Positions 23,572 to 34,773 of a stretch of DNA of 64,000 bases are shown here, piece after piece; within the stretch, counting starts at the first letter, position 1, and every line of letters starts with the position of its first letter. Location: NCBI GenBank assembly GCA_037903475.1, contig JBAJFG010000482.1, positions 1 to 64,000 on the forward strand, given 5' to 3'. Under the pieces are notes generated by a model. It saw nothing but the letters and a program-made list of their open reading frames with translations. It was not told where the DNA came from and searched no databases. The stretch is from Ancylostoma caninum. Lineage: Eukaryota > Nematoda > Chromadorea > Rhabditida > Ancylostomatidae. The position numbers were made by a program, and so were the translations under genes.

Positions 23572-24465
23572 TTTCTTTCATAACTCAATCCCCTCAAAGC
23601 TCAGCACACGTGGCCCGGTCTGTGTGTTATTTTTTCGTTCTCTATCTAGAACGAACTCCTCTGAAGTACTCAGAATAACCAGATAAAGCCACGATTAATT
23701 CGTCTCTTGACCGCAATCTTGTCCCTTATGGGAAGATGTTAAGGTTCTAAGACAGGTACAGGTACGTGGAAGCCAGTGCAGGAATATGACTGAATGAGGT
23801 GGAGTTAGGTTATCATTATTACAAGTTTTTTGATGGGCCATAACACCGGTCATTTTGGCATCAATGGACAGTTCCTTTTTTCTATTCAAATCCGCGCGTG
23901 CCAATCGGGTTACCATAGCTAAAGCTTCCAAAAATTTTGCTAATATTCAGTTACAATGACTTTTACATCATTCCCTTGGAACTCCCTAAAATAGACCCCT
24001 TCACCAGTCCAGCTCAGTCAACGGTACTTCCTCATTCAAAATCCTTTCCTCGTGTCTAACTTACTGTTTTCATTGCATCTTTTGTAACCACCGTGTAGCG
24101 CTTAATCTACTCTTCGATTGGATCACTGTCTCCATTCGAAATCTATTTCGGCCATTCAAAATAGTTTCGCTATTTTCATGTTGGGTTGCGTTTTGTTCGG
24201 GATCGAGCAAATGCGGCACTCATTTTTGAGAACGTTTTCTTTTAAAATTATTTCGTCAGGTAAAATAAAACTTATGACTCATAATAGATATTCGTATTCT
24301 ATCTGTCAAAACTTTGTCAGCGGTTTCACTCACTTTTTCTGATATGGTCAGCTTTTCCTAACGTTTTGCACATGGCTTACTGTTTGCTCGCATCCAGCTA
24401 CGCTTGGTTTCCAGAGCCCAGAAACTATGGCTGAGAAATGAAAGTGATGATCCACCTGAATCAGT
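23572..24465 (+). repeat. Dispersed repeat, copy 2
   Basis: This is the diverged copy of 10800-11640 in the same orientation, with the same order of blocks. No protein is recognised. The open frame at 24404-24739 begins inside it after a possible acceptor, but has no recognisable domain. Confidence 0.75.
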
Positions 24466-24739
24466 GTCCAAGTGGTGTTCAGTTAACTTGCGTTTTCCTC
24501 TTCCTGCTAAAAAAAGTGGCCACCTAAGTTCAACCTCTTTCTATAACCGAGCGCAGTTGCTTGACTTGATCCCCTTGTCAAAAGCAGACATTTTGTCAGA
24601 TCGAATTGACATTCACAGTCAATTTATTTGGAGGACTCTCGAACAAAACTGCATAGAAATTTTTGAAAACGAAGAACTCCTTGGTAGGAATTCCGGAAAC
24701 TGTTCAAACGGCCTTCGTATCTCTCTACGGGTTGGATAG

Positions 24740-25780
24740 TCGTGTTGAGCATATACCAGCGCAATTGCTAGAGCGTTTTACATAAACCCTTACTCTAATC
24801 AGCCCCTTATCCCTATATTTAACGGATTTCGTCACGTTCTTCGGTGCAGTTCGCTGGAATCGGCGTAGCGAGAAGATGGAGAATGCCCAAGAAGAAGAAC
24901 GGAGTAATCATTGATGTCCATGATTAAAGTCAAACAGTAGTACTTGTCAGAGGTTTCCGTTTCTAAATAAATAGTTGAATTGGAGGGTTATACTCCATGC
25001 GATAGAAAATGAGATATGACGAGATTCGAGGAACTATGTCAAAATATATGTGAAGAGTAACAACCAACATCAACAAAATGGTTCAAGAAATTGAACGAGG
25101 CTCGAATCACCGTAGGAACACAAGATGGAGAAACCGCACAAAATTTGTGTCCAACCCAATAGTTTGGAATGGTTGCTTCGTTAGGCTCTTTTTGGCTCTG
25201 GCTTAAATGTGACAAATCAACATCATCTGAAGCTGAGGAGAGAAAAAAAAGAGCAATGTGGTTGGCGCAATTGTCATTTTGTAATTGTAATTATTTGTCA
25301 GGATGGCTTGGGTTGCCTGAGTAGTGATCGGGTCAACGATCATTTGTCGTGACTTCCCAGGAAGCAAGTTGGGTACACGTTCCAAAAAGAACATCATCAC
25401 GTGATCTTGATGCACTCTACTGGATGCGGCAACATGAGAAAGATGTAATGAAGCGACTCCACCGCTGCGGTAAGCACTGCTGCGACAACGGGTTATGATT
25501 ACGGAAGGTGAACTCACAGCCACGCATAAGTAGGGAACTAGGTAAAGACGAGCCCGCCTTTGTATGCGACCAAGTGATGAGGGTAGACGAATAGGCTTTG
25601 ATGTTACTGTTATATGTAACAGACTAGCTCCCGGAACGCTAGTAGGTGGGGTGGAAGAGCCACTTGAGGCAGGTAGAAAAGCTTCACACATGTGAAATGC
25701 TTAGAAAATTAACAAAGAAGCAGAACTAATAATTAGCTGAGCTCAAATACGGAATTCTCCTTGTAAATTGCGTATATATT
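24740..25780. other. No supported gene; one long minus-strand open frame
   Basis: The minus strand is open at 25203-25691 (162 codons, including MMFFLERVPNLLPGKSRQM). Its composition is partly protein-like, but no family is recognised and no splice structure could be placed, so I do not call it a gene. Confidence 0.3.
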
Positions 25781-25789
25781 TTATATTCT

Positions 25790-26050
25790 ACCAGACTGGC
25801 CGACTGCCGACATCGGGCCTCCACACTTCTCGTGATCCTTATCTTCACACATCTACATGTAAAATATTTTCCGATACAATGATACTAATTTTCCAACTAC
25901 TGGGTCACGGCGTAGCCATTCTCCATCAGAGGACGCGTATCCTGACGTTTTCCCCACGATTGCGCCGCGGCAGGCCTATTCTCCATCCATGGATCCGCAT
26001 ATAGGCGTTTTGCCGACTACTGGCCAAGGCGACCCGTTCTCCAAAACATC
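25790..26050 (+). repeat. Minisatellite family B, second locus
   Basis: Diverged ~60-bp units have the same blocks as at 7640-8430 (CGTATCCTGACGTTTTCCCC, CCATTCTCCATCAGAGGA). Confidence 0.65.
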
Positions 26051-26054
26051 AGTA

Positions 26055-27215
26055 TAGGAGTGTTTATACTTCGGGACGACGCCACCGTCGCGTTCCAGCA
26101 AACTGTTCAAACGCGATGGGTCCCGAGTGGATGTATGCGCAAACAATGGTCGCGATGTGGTAGTTGGCGTTTCTCATTGCGACGCGACGTCGCTGGACGA
26201 CGTCGGGCCCTGTTTATACATTTTTCTTGAAAAACGACGCGATGGGACGAATTCGCGTCGCGCCTGCTAGCAGACGCGACGCGATGCTTTCGCTGATGTT
26301 GCGCACTGGAGTTGGCCACTGTTTCATAGTTTTTCGAGTGGCTTGGCCCAAAACCCATGGATTAAGAGGAATTCAGTTGGAGATGTGAACGTGAACGAAC
26401 TTGGACTCGTCGTATGCGTTTTAGGTAGTGATTTTGATTTTGTGAGCTTTTTAAGTTCCTAATGTTGCCTGCTGTTTACGAGAGGTTACTATTTACAACT
26501 TGCCAGCCGAGCTGTGGAAAAACACATTTAGGTATACACGTTACATCCATATATTGACCAAGAGGTTTTCTTTCGAATTTGAGTCATCGGCATCGTTTCT
26601 CATTCACGTAGACATTGTTGCACAGGTGTTTCAGAACAGCATTCGATCAGTGCGATATTGATTCATAAGTGAATATAAGGTAGTCCTGCGCTCCAGCACT
26701 TATGATTTTCCACATTCCGGTGTGGTTTTGTGGTGAAATCGGTGCAAGACCCCCATCCCCAATCCATAGAAATCACAGCGCGGGGCTAGAACGTGACTTA
26801 TTGAAGCATATCTCTCAACGTATACCACCAAAGAAATTCCTGGCAGTACTACTAGAACACACCTGAACGGGGAAAAAACACAAAACATCGAAGCACGGGA
26901 CTACAAAACTGTATACATAGAAGAAAACCATTCTGATAACTCAGACGCAAAAAAAATCTCTGAACAAGTAAATGAGAAAGACTCCCACTGAGAACTTTTT
27001 CTGAACATTCCAGACCACAAATGGTAAAATGAGGTACAAAACAGTTTCTGGAAACTCATGATCCGTTAAATGGGGGGTGAGCATGTAATTTTGCTTGGGG
27101 ACGTAAATGTGCGACGTTCAGCATGGCGCGACGGAGCGACGCGACGGTTTCGCTACCCATCGCGTCACGCGTGTAGTGGCCGTCGCGTCGCGGAAAAGTA
27201 TAAACACTCCTTATA
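26055..27215. mobile_element. TIR element with CpG-rich GACGCGACG ends, inserted in a minisatellite
   Basis: The outer ends are inverted: GGAGTGTTTATACTT on the left and AAGTATAAACACTCC on the right. Inside each end is a CpG-rich stretch made of GACG/CGTC words (26060-26300 and 27100-27200). The interior (26400-27060) is AT-rich and shows no transposase. Family B minisatellite units lie directly on both sides, so the element landed inside an array. Confidence 0.6.
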
Positions 27216-27219
27216 CGAG

Positions 27220-27420
27220 TCCTCGGATGGAGAATGGGTATGCCGTGACATAATAGTGAGGAAAACGCCAGTAAACGGGTCCGCGGTGTACCCATTCTTC
27301 ATCAATGGACCCGTATCCTGACGTTTTTCCCACGATCGGACCACGGCAGACCCTTCCTCGATCGGAGTGCACCTATCCTGGCGTTTCAGTGTTTTTTTCT
27401 GGACTATGGAGCCCCGACAA
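27220..27420. repeat. Minisatellite family B, third locus
   Basis: This has the same unit as at 7640-8430 (CCGTATCCTGACGTTTTTCC). The first unit (27220-27275) is in inverted orientation relative to the rest. Confidence 0.6.
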
Positions 27421-27441
27421 GATCATCTCACAGTACAGAAG

Positions 27442-27518
27442 AAGCTCGAACGTGTACGACTTGTCAGAAGCACAGAGGTGCTGCTGGTGCTTCTGACAAG
27501 TTGTACTCGTTCTAGCTT
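27442..27518. repeat. Hairpin, about 32-bp arms
   Basis: The left arm AAGCTCGAACG...AGAAGCAC pairs with the right arm at 27487-27518 with three mismatches and a 14-bp loop. Confidence 0.8.
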
Positions 27519-27897
27519 GTTAGCCGCAATGGTTCATAACTGTCTCACACGCTGAAACATCCCCGGAAATGATGTGGGAATACGTGAAACACGTACATTC
27601 GATCACTTTTCATGTACGGCCCGTCCGATTCACCGTGGCGATGATCATGCCCTTCTCCAAGGCGAAGGACGATCGCCCTGACGGTGATGTGCGATGACCG
27701 CTTTAGATACTTCACTACACTACATACACTTCATATCTCCCCATTGATCATATCTTTATCTCAGTGCCGGACGCAAGAATGGCAAGTAAAGAGGTGCGTG
27801 CCCACCCCCTCTCCCCTCTCTCACTTGTCCACCACTGCTTTGTCCATATGTTCTCGTTACCCAGTGTAATGGACTAGTATTGACAACAGCTCATGCT

Positions 27898-28023
27898 ATG
27901 GCGCATTGGAGTCCGATCCGTTCGGATAAGAAAAGATACTTACCGATCCTTGTTGGATGGATACGGATAAGGATCGATACGTATCTTTTCTTATCCGACA
28001 GGATCAGACTCCGGTGTGCTATA
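27898..28023. repeat. Hairpin, about 50-bp arms
   Basis: The core CGGATAAGAAAAGATAC on the left is answered by GTATCTTTTCTTATCCG on the right; the whole structure spans about 126 bp. It could be a small MITE or a local snap-back duplication. Confidence 0.8.
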
Positions 28024-28199
28024 AATGTAGTGTGTACACCAAGCAGACATTCGCCATCAAATCCGTATGAGTGAGCATACCCACAGGAAATTCAATAATA
28101 AACCTGCTGATGATCGCTTCTATTTGCGCGGGTTGTAGTGTCCGGTAATCGTTAGAGTCTGCCTGTCAGAAAATTGTTACCAGAACGTCATCACCCCAA

Positions 28200-28545
28200 T
28201 CTGCGAAAATTTTCAGGAAATTCCTCAAAGTCGAGCGAATGTATTGATGCATTGTCAATTACGAGAAGCGCTTCCAGGGGCACCAAATCTCTCCCAAAGT
28301 AGCATCTTTCGTTTTTTGAAGACCAGCTCAATTTTTAGAGAAAAGCACTGCAAGAACAGGTTTGACATCTTTGAACATTGAACACGGAAGATTATCAGTG
28401 GACTACGCCAGTGTACGTAGTATACGTGCGATGCAGCATCGAGTCCTACCCTGCTCCTTGTAATGAGTCCTCCTTCAGCATAGCCAACACCTACTAAATT
28501 CAACTGGTCGATATATATCACCTGCTGTGCCCTGTTTCCCTTCTT
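28200..28545 (-). pseudogene. Probable DDE transposase remnant (pogo/Tigger-like)
   Basis: On the minus strand one frame reads VIYIDQLNLVGVGYAEGG, and a second frame reads PLEALLVIDNASIHS before a stop. The LLVIDNAxxHS block resembles the second catalytic motif of DDE_1 (pogo/Tigger) transposases, and the upstream YIDQ block fits the position of the first Asp. The two parts are in different frames. The family assignment is tentative. Confidence 0.4.
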
Positions 28546-28799
28546 CTGCTACTTTCACCACTCTTGAGCCAAAGTATGTTGTCGTTCAGCTCAATATTCG
28601 CCCGACGGCGGGCTCGACCCGCAACATGTGCGGTTCCGCCCGTTGTTAGCCCGCTATGTGTCCTCTTTCAAACGTTTCGCCGGAGACTTGCCGGCGGATA
28701 GAACGAGATTTGTCTCCGAAATTGTCTGAGTAGAGGGAAAAAATAAGGAGCCAGAACGACGGAGCGTGGCATGAAATGATAGGCGCACCTACATACAAG

Positions 28800-29515
28800 G
28801 ATGTGAGAGTGCTGGCACTCCATAGCAGGGACAATGACACGAACGGGTCCACATCCACAAGTACTGTGCCGGCACCTCCGTAGAGGAGAAGATGACACGA
28901 ACTGGCGTGAGTGTGTGCATGAACAAAAAAAAAACTATCGTCACCATCGTGTTAATCACATTGACTTATGTGCAAAACGGTAGCAAAATTAATTTTTTTA
29001 CCTCAATGTGCCTTTTTTTACCTCAATGTTTTCGTCATGTGTAAGTCATATCCAGGCAGAACAAGTTCTTTAAACGACCAAAAGTTGTTTTTACCGCAGT
29101 CGGAATGAATGGGATTCCTAAGTTTGGCGTGCAACCAGTGATACCTGTGAGAGGTGCGTGGACACAGATGTAAGGAACGCGAAGTAAAATATCTCCAGAG
29201 CTGTGGAAGACGTACGCCGGCGACTATTAGTGAGGATCCCGCCACCGACAATATAACGGTGATGTGGGAGTGCGACGGCGCCCAGCTGCTGGGAAGATGT
29301 CACTGGACGGATAAACAACTGGGAAAGTGGTGCTTCGGCGTCCAGTCGTAAGATGTCACGAACGAATCTATAGCTGCAAAAGTGGTGGACCTCAATAGTG
29401 GAGAAGATTTCGCTCGAAGGGACCACATCTGCGAGAGTGGTCCGCCTGAGCTCAGTAGTTGAGAGGATGTCGCTGGGTGGGTCCACAGCTACGAAAATTG
29501 TGGCCGACACCTAGC
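28800..29515. repeat. Minisatellite family D in two blocks around a dispersed repeat
   Basis: Diverged ~65-bp units containing words like GAAGATGTCACTGGACGG and GTGGTGCTTCGGCGTCCAG occupy 28800-28912 and 29190-29515. The AT-rich sequence between them (28917-29150) is related to 42690-42930, for example CGGTCGGAATGAATG(G/A)GAT. Confidence 0.65.
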
Positions 29516-29739
29516 AATGGGAAACATATACACGATAGCGAGGCAAGCGAGCAAACCTAGAACAAACCAGAAGGCCGGCATTAGCCTGACAATCAGACTG
29601 GCTGCCTTTAATGAGATTCTCATTCCCATATCTCAGCAGTACAATTTCAACCACCATTCCAGTAGCAGTCATTTTCATTTCAGTCGGTGATGTCGTTAGA
29701 GCATGTTGAGCCCGGAAACCATGATCATCCAGAAGAAAG

Positions 29740-30050
29740 GAAGACTCTCACCCGCTCCGTAAGTGAAATTTTTAAGCGGGTTTCAGAGTCGCGCCATATG
29801 ATGAGGGATAGGGCGCATCAACGCAGAGCGAGCTCGCGTGGCAAGTGCCGCGAGCAGGCGGGCTTTCAGAGATTTTGTCTCTTTCAGAACTTTTGCATTT
29901 TTGCATTTTGCCACTTGTGGAGTCGAATGGTGTGGGGCATTCGTTGTCGCGTGGCAAATCCAACGCAACTTCTAAAGCGAGATGCCCGGATCAGTCCTCG
30001 CGCTACGCCGTGCCGCGAATCGGAAAATGCCTAAAAGCCGCTTCATGTAG
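29740..30050. repeat. GC-rich foldback-like element
   Basis: A CpG-rich block with inverted words (GCGAGCTCGCGTGGCAAGTGCCGCG near 29829-29853; TCGCGTGGCAAATCC near 29946) stands out from its AT-rich surroundings. The ends TTTTTAAGCGGGTTT and AAAATGCCTAAAAGCCGC are weakly inverted. It resembles the elements at 26055-27215 and 32351-32657 in style. Confidence 0.4.
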
Positions 30051-30089
30051 GTGACCGCTCTGTCTCGCCAAATCCCTGACCATTCAAAC

Positions 30090-30340
30090 ATTCAAATAAA
30101 CTTTTATTGGAGGACTTTCCCCTTGAAGGCGAAGTGTCACCTTAGGGATCCCCTCAAAGGCATATGTCACCTTAGGGATTGTGATCGAAATCCTCACCTC
30201 AGCCGAACGCATGCAAGCCGCTGAGCGCAAAGATACGTCTCAGGTCTCAGGGAAATGTCGGAAACCCCATAAGTAACGAAATTATTTAAAATTTAAAAAT
30301 TTGAGAATTCGGGAATTTTGAAATTCTTGGCCAGTAGACG
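30090..30340 (+). repeat. Dispersed repeat E, copy 1
   Basis: Homologous to 31855-32085 in the same orientation: shared blocks are GATCCTCACCTCAGCCGAAC (here ATCCTCACCTCAGCCGAAC), GAGCGCAAAG and GAAATTCTTGGCCAGT. Confidence 0.8.
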
Positions 30341-30680
30341 ACAGGCTTCATTCCGCAGCACGAGCTTTTTGAGGTTCGCAGACAATTGTGCCGTCGAACA
30401 GCAGGTCGAACCTCCATCACCCCGCCCACCTTTGGACTGCGGGAACGTGTCTCGACGTTCTGCTATAGCAGAACGTGCTGCTCATACCCCCGACGTGCTG
30501 CTCATACCCCCCGACGTGCTGCTGTCCACCGGAATTCTCCAGACGTGCTGCTCTCCGCCGGGACCGTGATAACACGTGTATATGTAATTAACCAACAACT
30601 TTATTTTCCCTCACCTTCACGTTCATCATTTAACTTCCTTGGAGTGGCAGTAAGTGTACACGAGTTCTCATAAGGGCAAT
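30318..30680 (+). repeat. Inverted repeat F, left copy, with ~20-bp internal tandem units
   Basis: This reads as the reverse complement of 32657-32900. It includes the palindromic word CTGCTATAGCAG, several tandem CGACGTGCTGCTCATACCCC units, and a CAATTGTGCCGTCGAACAGC block. The short open frames here are by-products. Confidence 0.8.
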
Positions 30681-30734
30681 TTATGCTGGATGCGTGCGAC
30701 TGACGCGAGTGCGTCTCTATGATAGAGAACTCAG

Positions 30735-31145
30735 ACATTCGCGGGATCGACTGCAGGTAGAAAAGGGGTCCACCCCCAGTTGTACCTGAGGGTGGACCTC
30801 AAATCGCGGGACACCTAGGGTAAAATGGAGTTGGGGGGGGCACTCGGTATAAGTCGATGATATGACCTGTCCTACACGTTCTGACTTGTTTGCATTTCAA
30901 GTAACTACTGTACATTAAGAGAGCTAACAAGTCAGAGCGTTCTGGACGTGTCAGCTAACGAGTCTGAACGTGCAGGACAGGTCATACTATCGACTTATAC
31001 GAAGTGGCCCCCCCAACTCCATTTTACCCGACACCTACCCCCCACATATGGTCGAACTCCCCCCACGTGCCCCCGACCGACGTCCTCCCACGTGCCCGCA
31101 GCAGACGTCCCTCCACGTGCCCTCAATGCTATCCCCGACGTTCTG
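30735..31145 (+). repeat. Element G, copy 1 (carries a MITE insertion)
   Basis: Homologous in reverse orientation to 34590-34773 plus 35693-35715. Landmarks are GACTGCAGGTA, an imperfect palindrome GGTCCACCCCCAG...GGGTGGACC, CGCGGGACACCTA and tandem units with CCCCCCACGTGCCCCCG and GACGTCC. The MITE at 30818-31029 interrupts it. Confidence 0.8.
30818..31029. mobile_element. 212-bp MITE with 8-bp target-site duplication
   Basis: The long TIRs begin GGGTAAAATGGAGTTGGGGG at both ends and extend at least 70 bp. It is flanked by perfect 8-bp duplications GACACCTA at 30810-30817 and 31030-31037. The uninterrupted target is present in the other copy of element G (34714-34721, reverse strand). An 8-bp duplication fits hAT-type insertion, but no transposase is available to prove the superfamily. 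Confidence 0.92.
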
Positions 31146-31850
31146 ACCATACCATATACCCCCGATGACATCTACATCCTCAGTAAGAAGAACACGAGGC
31201 CTTGAACGCAAAATCCGGGCAAAATTCCATCTCCCGAATTTCCCATTCAATTCGTAGCCCACGGCGACGCCTTGGACGAAAACTATAGAGAAATACCTCA
31301 AAAATTCCCACAACAAATGCTTTTCAGACCAATGACCAATTGCAATGCGGCATTTGCGGGTTTGCGGCGTCCATGCTTTCAAATGACGCTATACGGCGCG
31401 CCCTACATGCTGTCTGTTGTGGCGTCGTAGGAGAAAAATAATATAAAGAGGACCGGTGGTCCGTTGATGGGGTGGGGAAGGTATCCAGCGATAGAGCTTA
31501 TACCGAGGTCTCAAACTTGAGATACGTGCCACACATATGGTTTGGACTCCAGAGAGCAAAAAACCTGGGTGGGTAAGATTGTGACCGGACCTTGCCTTCA
31601 AACGCGTGCGTCTGAGCTGCGTCAGCTATGCGACTAATCCATCATATAGACGAACGCGCGTCAAACGCACGCAGTATAAATTGTACCGTCGACTGATCGA
31701 TGACCCTCGTTCTATTCTCATTACTCCTAATACAAGGCACACTATTCTCCTCCCATTGCTCATCCCCGTACAGTCAGTAATGGATATATCATCCATTGAA
31801 CCACTACGTTGTATATTCGGATAAGATAAAGTCTAAGGGTCTAAGGTGCA
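31146..31850. other. No supported gene
   Basis: The open frames here are short and unsupported. A block with GACGAACGCGCGTCAAACGC at 31648-31667 resembles repeat words at 30690 and 33045. Confidence 0.4.
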
Positions 31851-31854
31851 ACCA

Positions 31855-32085
31855 TCCGTCACATAAATCGCCACAAATTGCCTTTAAAGGCAGTGTGTCA
31901 CCTTTCGAGATCCTCACCTCAGCCGAACATATGCGAGCCGCTAAGCGCAAAGGTACAGTTTAGGTCTTAGAGTAACGTCGAGAACTCCATAAGTTAGGGA
32001 TTCTTCGGCAGAGAATTCCGAAATTCTTGGCCAGTGGACAGGAGGTTTGATTCTGCACCAAAAACGTGCTGAGGTGCGGCAAGGT
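31855..32085 (+). repeat. Dispersed repeat E, copy 2
   Basis: Second copy of the repeat at 30090-30340, with the same order of blocks. A third, shorter fragment around the word TTTAAAGGCAATGTGTCACC lies at 33989-34030. Confidence 0.8.
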
Positions 32086-32350
32086 TTTGCAATACGATAA
32101 TGCCTATTTATTCGATAATGGCTACTGCTGAAAAGTTCATTTTGATGTGCAATCACAACTCCTCAGCTCCACTTTTTCAGCTTTTCGGCAAGAAACCTCG
32201 TCCGCCCTAGTATCAAATTTGGCCTCCTAAATATCGCTTTTTGTCCGTCCCTCCCAATTTCAAGCATATCGCTGGAATCAGCACGTCGAGTAGGACCGGA
32301 TTCTGTTGATGTCCTCATACCCATCATGAACTGACACATTGCCTAGTCAA

Positions 32351-32657
32351 GGGGTGTTTACAGTTTTGACGCGCCGCGCCGCGCCCTATGCTTAAGCATA
32401 GGCAGCGTCAGCGCAGTGAGAGCTCGCACAAGCTCGCAGCGTCACCTGCCACAAGGGGGATCTTTTTACAGTTTTTGCCGCTGCGCGTTAGCTTGCGGGC
32501 TCGCCCTGTGGGCTGCGGCAAGGAATGCTTCGTGACATTCTTCGCCGCTGTGGCAACGCGGCAAACTGAAAGTTCATTCGATGCAAAAAGTGAGCTCGCA
32601 GCAGTTCACTTCTCGCACCGTGCCGCGCCGCACAATGCTGAAAACTTTAAAAACCCC
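32351..32657. mobile_element. GC-rich TIR element (MITE-like)
   Basis: It begins GGGGTGTTTACAGTTTTGACGC and ends with the related inverse (CAAT)GCTGAAAACTTTAAAAACCCC. Inside both ends are GCCGCGCC words. The interior is GC-rich against AT-rich flanks. It sits immediately beside inverted repeat F, right copy. Confidence 0.55.
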
Positions 32658-32900
32658 ATTACCCTTCAGTGAGAACTCGTGAACACTCACCGCGGTAACG
32701 GTCCCGGCGGACAACAGCACGTCTGGAGAATTCCGGCGGACAGCAGCACGTCGGGAGGTATGAGCAGCACGTCGAGGGGTATGAGCAGCACGTTCTGCTA
32801 TAGCAGAACGTCGAGACACGCTCCCCCCTGTTCAAAAAGTGGGCGTGGCGATGGGGGGTTCAACCTGCTGTTCGACGGCACAATTGTCTGCGAATAGGCC
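32657..32900 (-). repeat. Inverted repeat F, right copy
   Basis: Reverse-complement partner of 30318-30680, sharing the CTGCTATAGCAG palindrome, the tandem CAGCACGTCG units and the TGCTGTTCGACGGCACAATTG block. Confidence 0.8.
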
Positions 32901-34589
32901 CCAGTCGCATAGCAGTCGCATCGCAGTCGCAGCTCAGACGCACGCGTTCACGGTCTGGTGGCGGCCGTGCGTTCTTTTCATTGAGGATGTACATGTCGTG
33001 TTGGCCGGTCTTCATGGAAAATCCCATGCAAATGGATGCGTAAGACTGATGTGCGACTGACGCACGCAGCTAGTATAAATTACCCTATAATAGGGTAATT
33101 TCTCAGACAATTTCGGGGGCAAGTCCAAACGGAACGAGGGCGGGGCGAGGGTTGAAGCGAGCGCTAGGGTGTTTTGTCCCGAAAAGTGGCCGCGTTCAGG
33201 CCGCTGTAGGGCCGCTGAAAACTGGGCTTGCATTCCTATCCGCCCAAGTACTGTGCGCGTTCAGGCCGCAATGAAGTCGCAGATCGTCAGGCGCTACTCC
33301 CCCAAATCCAGTGCATACGGCAGCATTGTCCCCAATTCCCATCAACTGGACGACGACTGCGCGACAACCCTGGCAGTTAGATCACTGCTTGCGTACATTC
33401 TCGGACGGGAGAGCCCCGGACTCGACTCCATTTTGGATCCAAAGTGATCTACCTTCGTATAAAAGCAACACAAGTATGCAAATTCTCATCGGAAATACAA
33501 AAAGATGGCTTTTTGCAAGGTCCATCCATGTTTTCGTAGTGTTTGCTTTGTTCAGTAGTAATTACTGAGTGGATTCGAACCAACCTGACCATTTTTTATG
33601 GATGACTGAGATTCCGCTGCTTACATAGCTCCCACTCACATAGCGGGCGGAACCCCGACGATGGTGATTTAGCCCGAAAGACTCTGCGTCGCCCGCTCTG
33701 GCAAAACTCTGAGTGGAGCTTAATGCATCAGTGAAGATGTTTTTATATGCATTAGATTCCACAAGAATGAACCTCGGATCGCCCTGTAATTTTTAGCATT
33801 CCCTCGGCTCACCCGGTGGGTTCCTATCGTGCCCTCGGCTTCCCAGGTGCCATGTGTCATACCTTCGAGTCGCCCGAGGGTTCAAGTAATTCCCTCGGTT
33901 CGCCCGGTAACACTTTTTTTGGTAGCTCGGGTGGCCCAGTCCGGCCGATTAGGCCGCCGGGTCGTACGGTGTTGTTGTTGAGTAGGTCATTTAAAGGCAA
34001 TGTGTCACCTCATGATACATGTCACCTCATCGCTCATGTACTACATGAGTGCGCATCCGAGCATCCGACATACGCCAGGGTTTAAGAGGAATTTTTCCAC
34101 GAAGACCGGACACAAGGAGTTACGCGGACGCGATGCGCCGGCGCCCAGAAGTGGGGGTGACGGATAAAAGTGGTGATTAGGGTGCGCCGGGGTCTAAAAG
34201 TGCGGAAACGCCTGAAAATGTTACCACCGACGGAGGAGGGTGCGTCGGAGTTCACTACTGATAAAATGCCATGAGTCAGGTCCATCTTTGCTAGCAAAGA
34301 TGGACTTTACCATACAGACATGTTCCAATCAAGATCAGTGCACTAGCGTTTAACATCGATCGCATAACACTAAATGTCAGAGCTGAGGCAGTGGGTAGTG
34401 TGCAATCCGCGTGATTCCAAGAAATCGCGCGAACAAGAAAAAACAAACCAAGGGGGTAAACACATTTATCTTAACATTCAATGCGTTTAGTGTGTTTGAA
34501 TTCGTGTTATACTTTAGATACATCAGACCATGTCAGGATTGCCTACACTAAATGTACCTAGACGGGAATCGTCATCATACGCACAAACT
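32901..34589. other. Repeat-derived intergenic DNA; no supported gene
   Basis: It contains short repeats of CCCTCGG(C/T)TCGCCCGG at 33798-33930, two single diverged units related to the 59-bp minisatellite (34126-34220), and a fragment of repeat E. The open frames found here overlap these repeats. Confidence 0.45.
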
Positions 34590-34773
34590 TGTAACGTCGG
34601 CCGGGGGCACGTGGGGGGACGTCTGGGGGGCACGTGGGGGGACGTCGTGGGGGCACGTGGGGGGACGTCGGTGGGGGCACGTGGGGGGGGGGGGCGTCGG
34701 CCATATGTGGGGGTAGGTGCCCCGCGAATGTGGGTCCACCCCCAGGTACAATTGGGGGTGGACCCCTTTTCTA
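34590..34773 (-). repeat. Element G, copy 2 (split by a TA-flanked element)
   Basis: Reverse-orientation homologue of 30735-31145, including the GGGGGCACGTGGGGGGACGTC tandem units and the GGTCCACCCCCAG palindrome. It continues after the insertion at 35693 with TACCTGCAGTCGACC. The MITE target (TAGGTGCC, 34714-34721) is intact here. Confidence 0.85.

Noticed and set aside
24404..24739. 111-codon frame after a possible acceptor
   Set aside because: It begins in dispersed repeat copy 2; there is no domain, and the corresponding part of copy 1 does not keep the frame.
27900..28023. Possible microRNA or RNA hairpin gene
   Set aside because: The structure resembles the other snap-back palindromes and MITEs here; no promoter or conservation can be shown.
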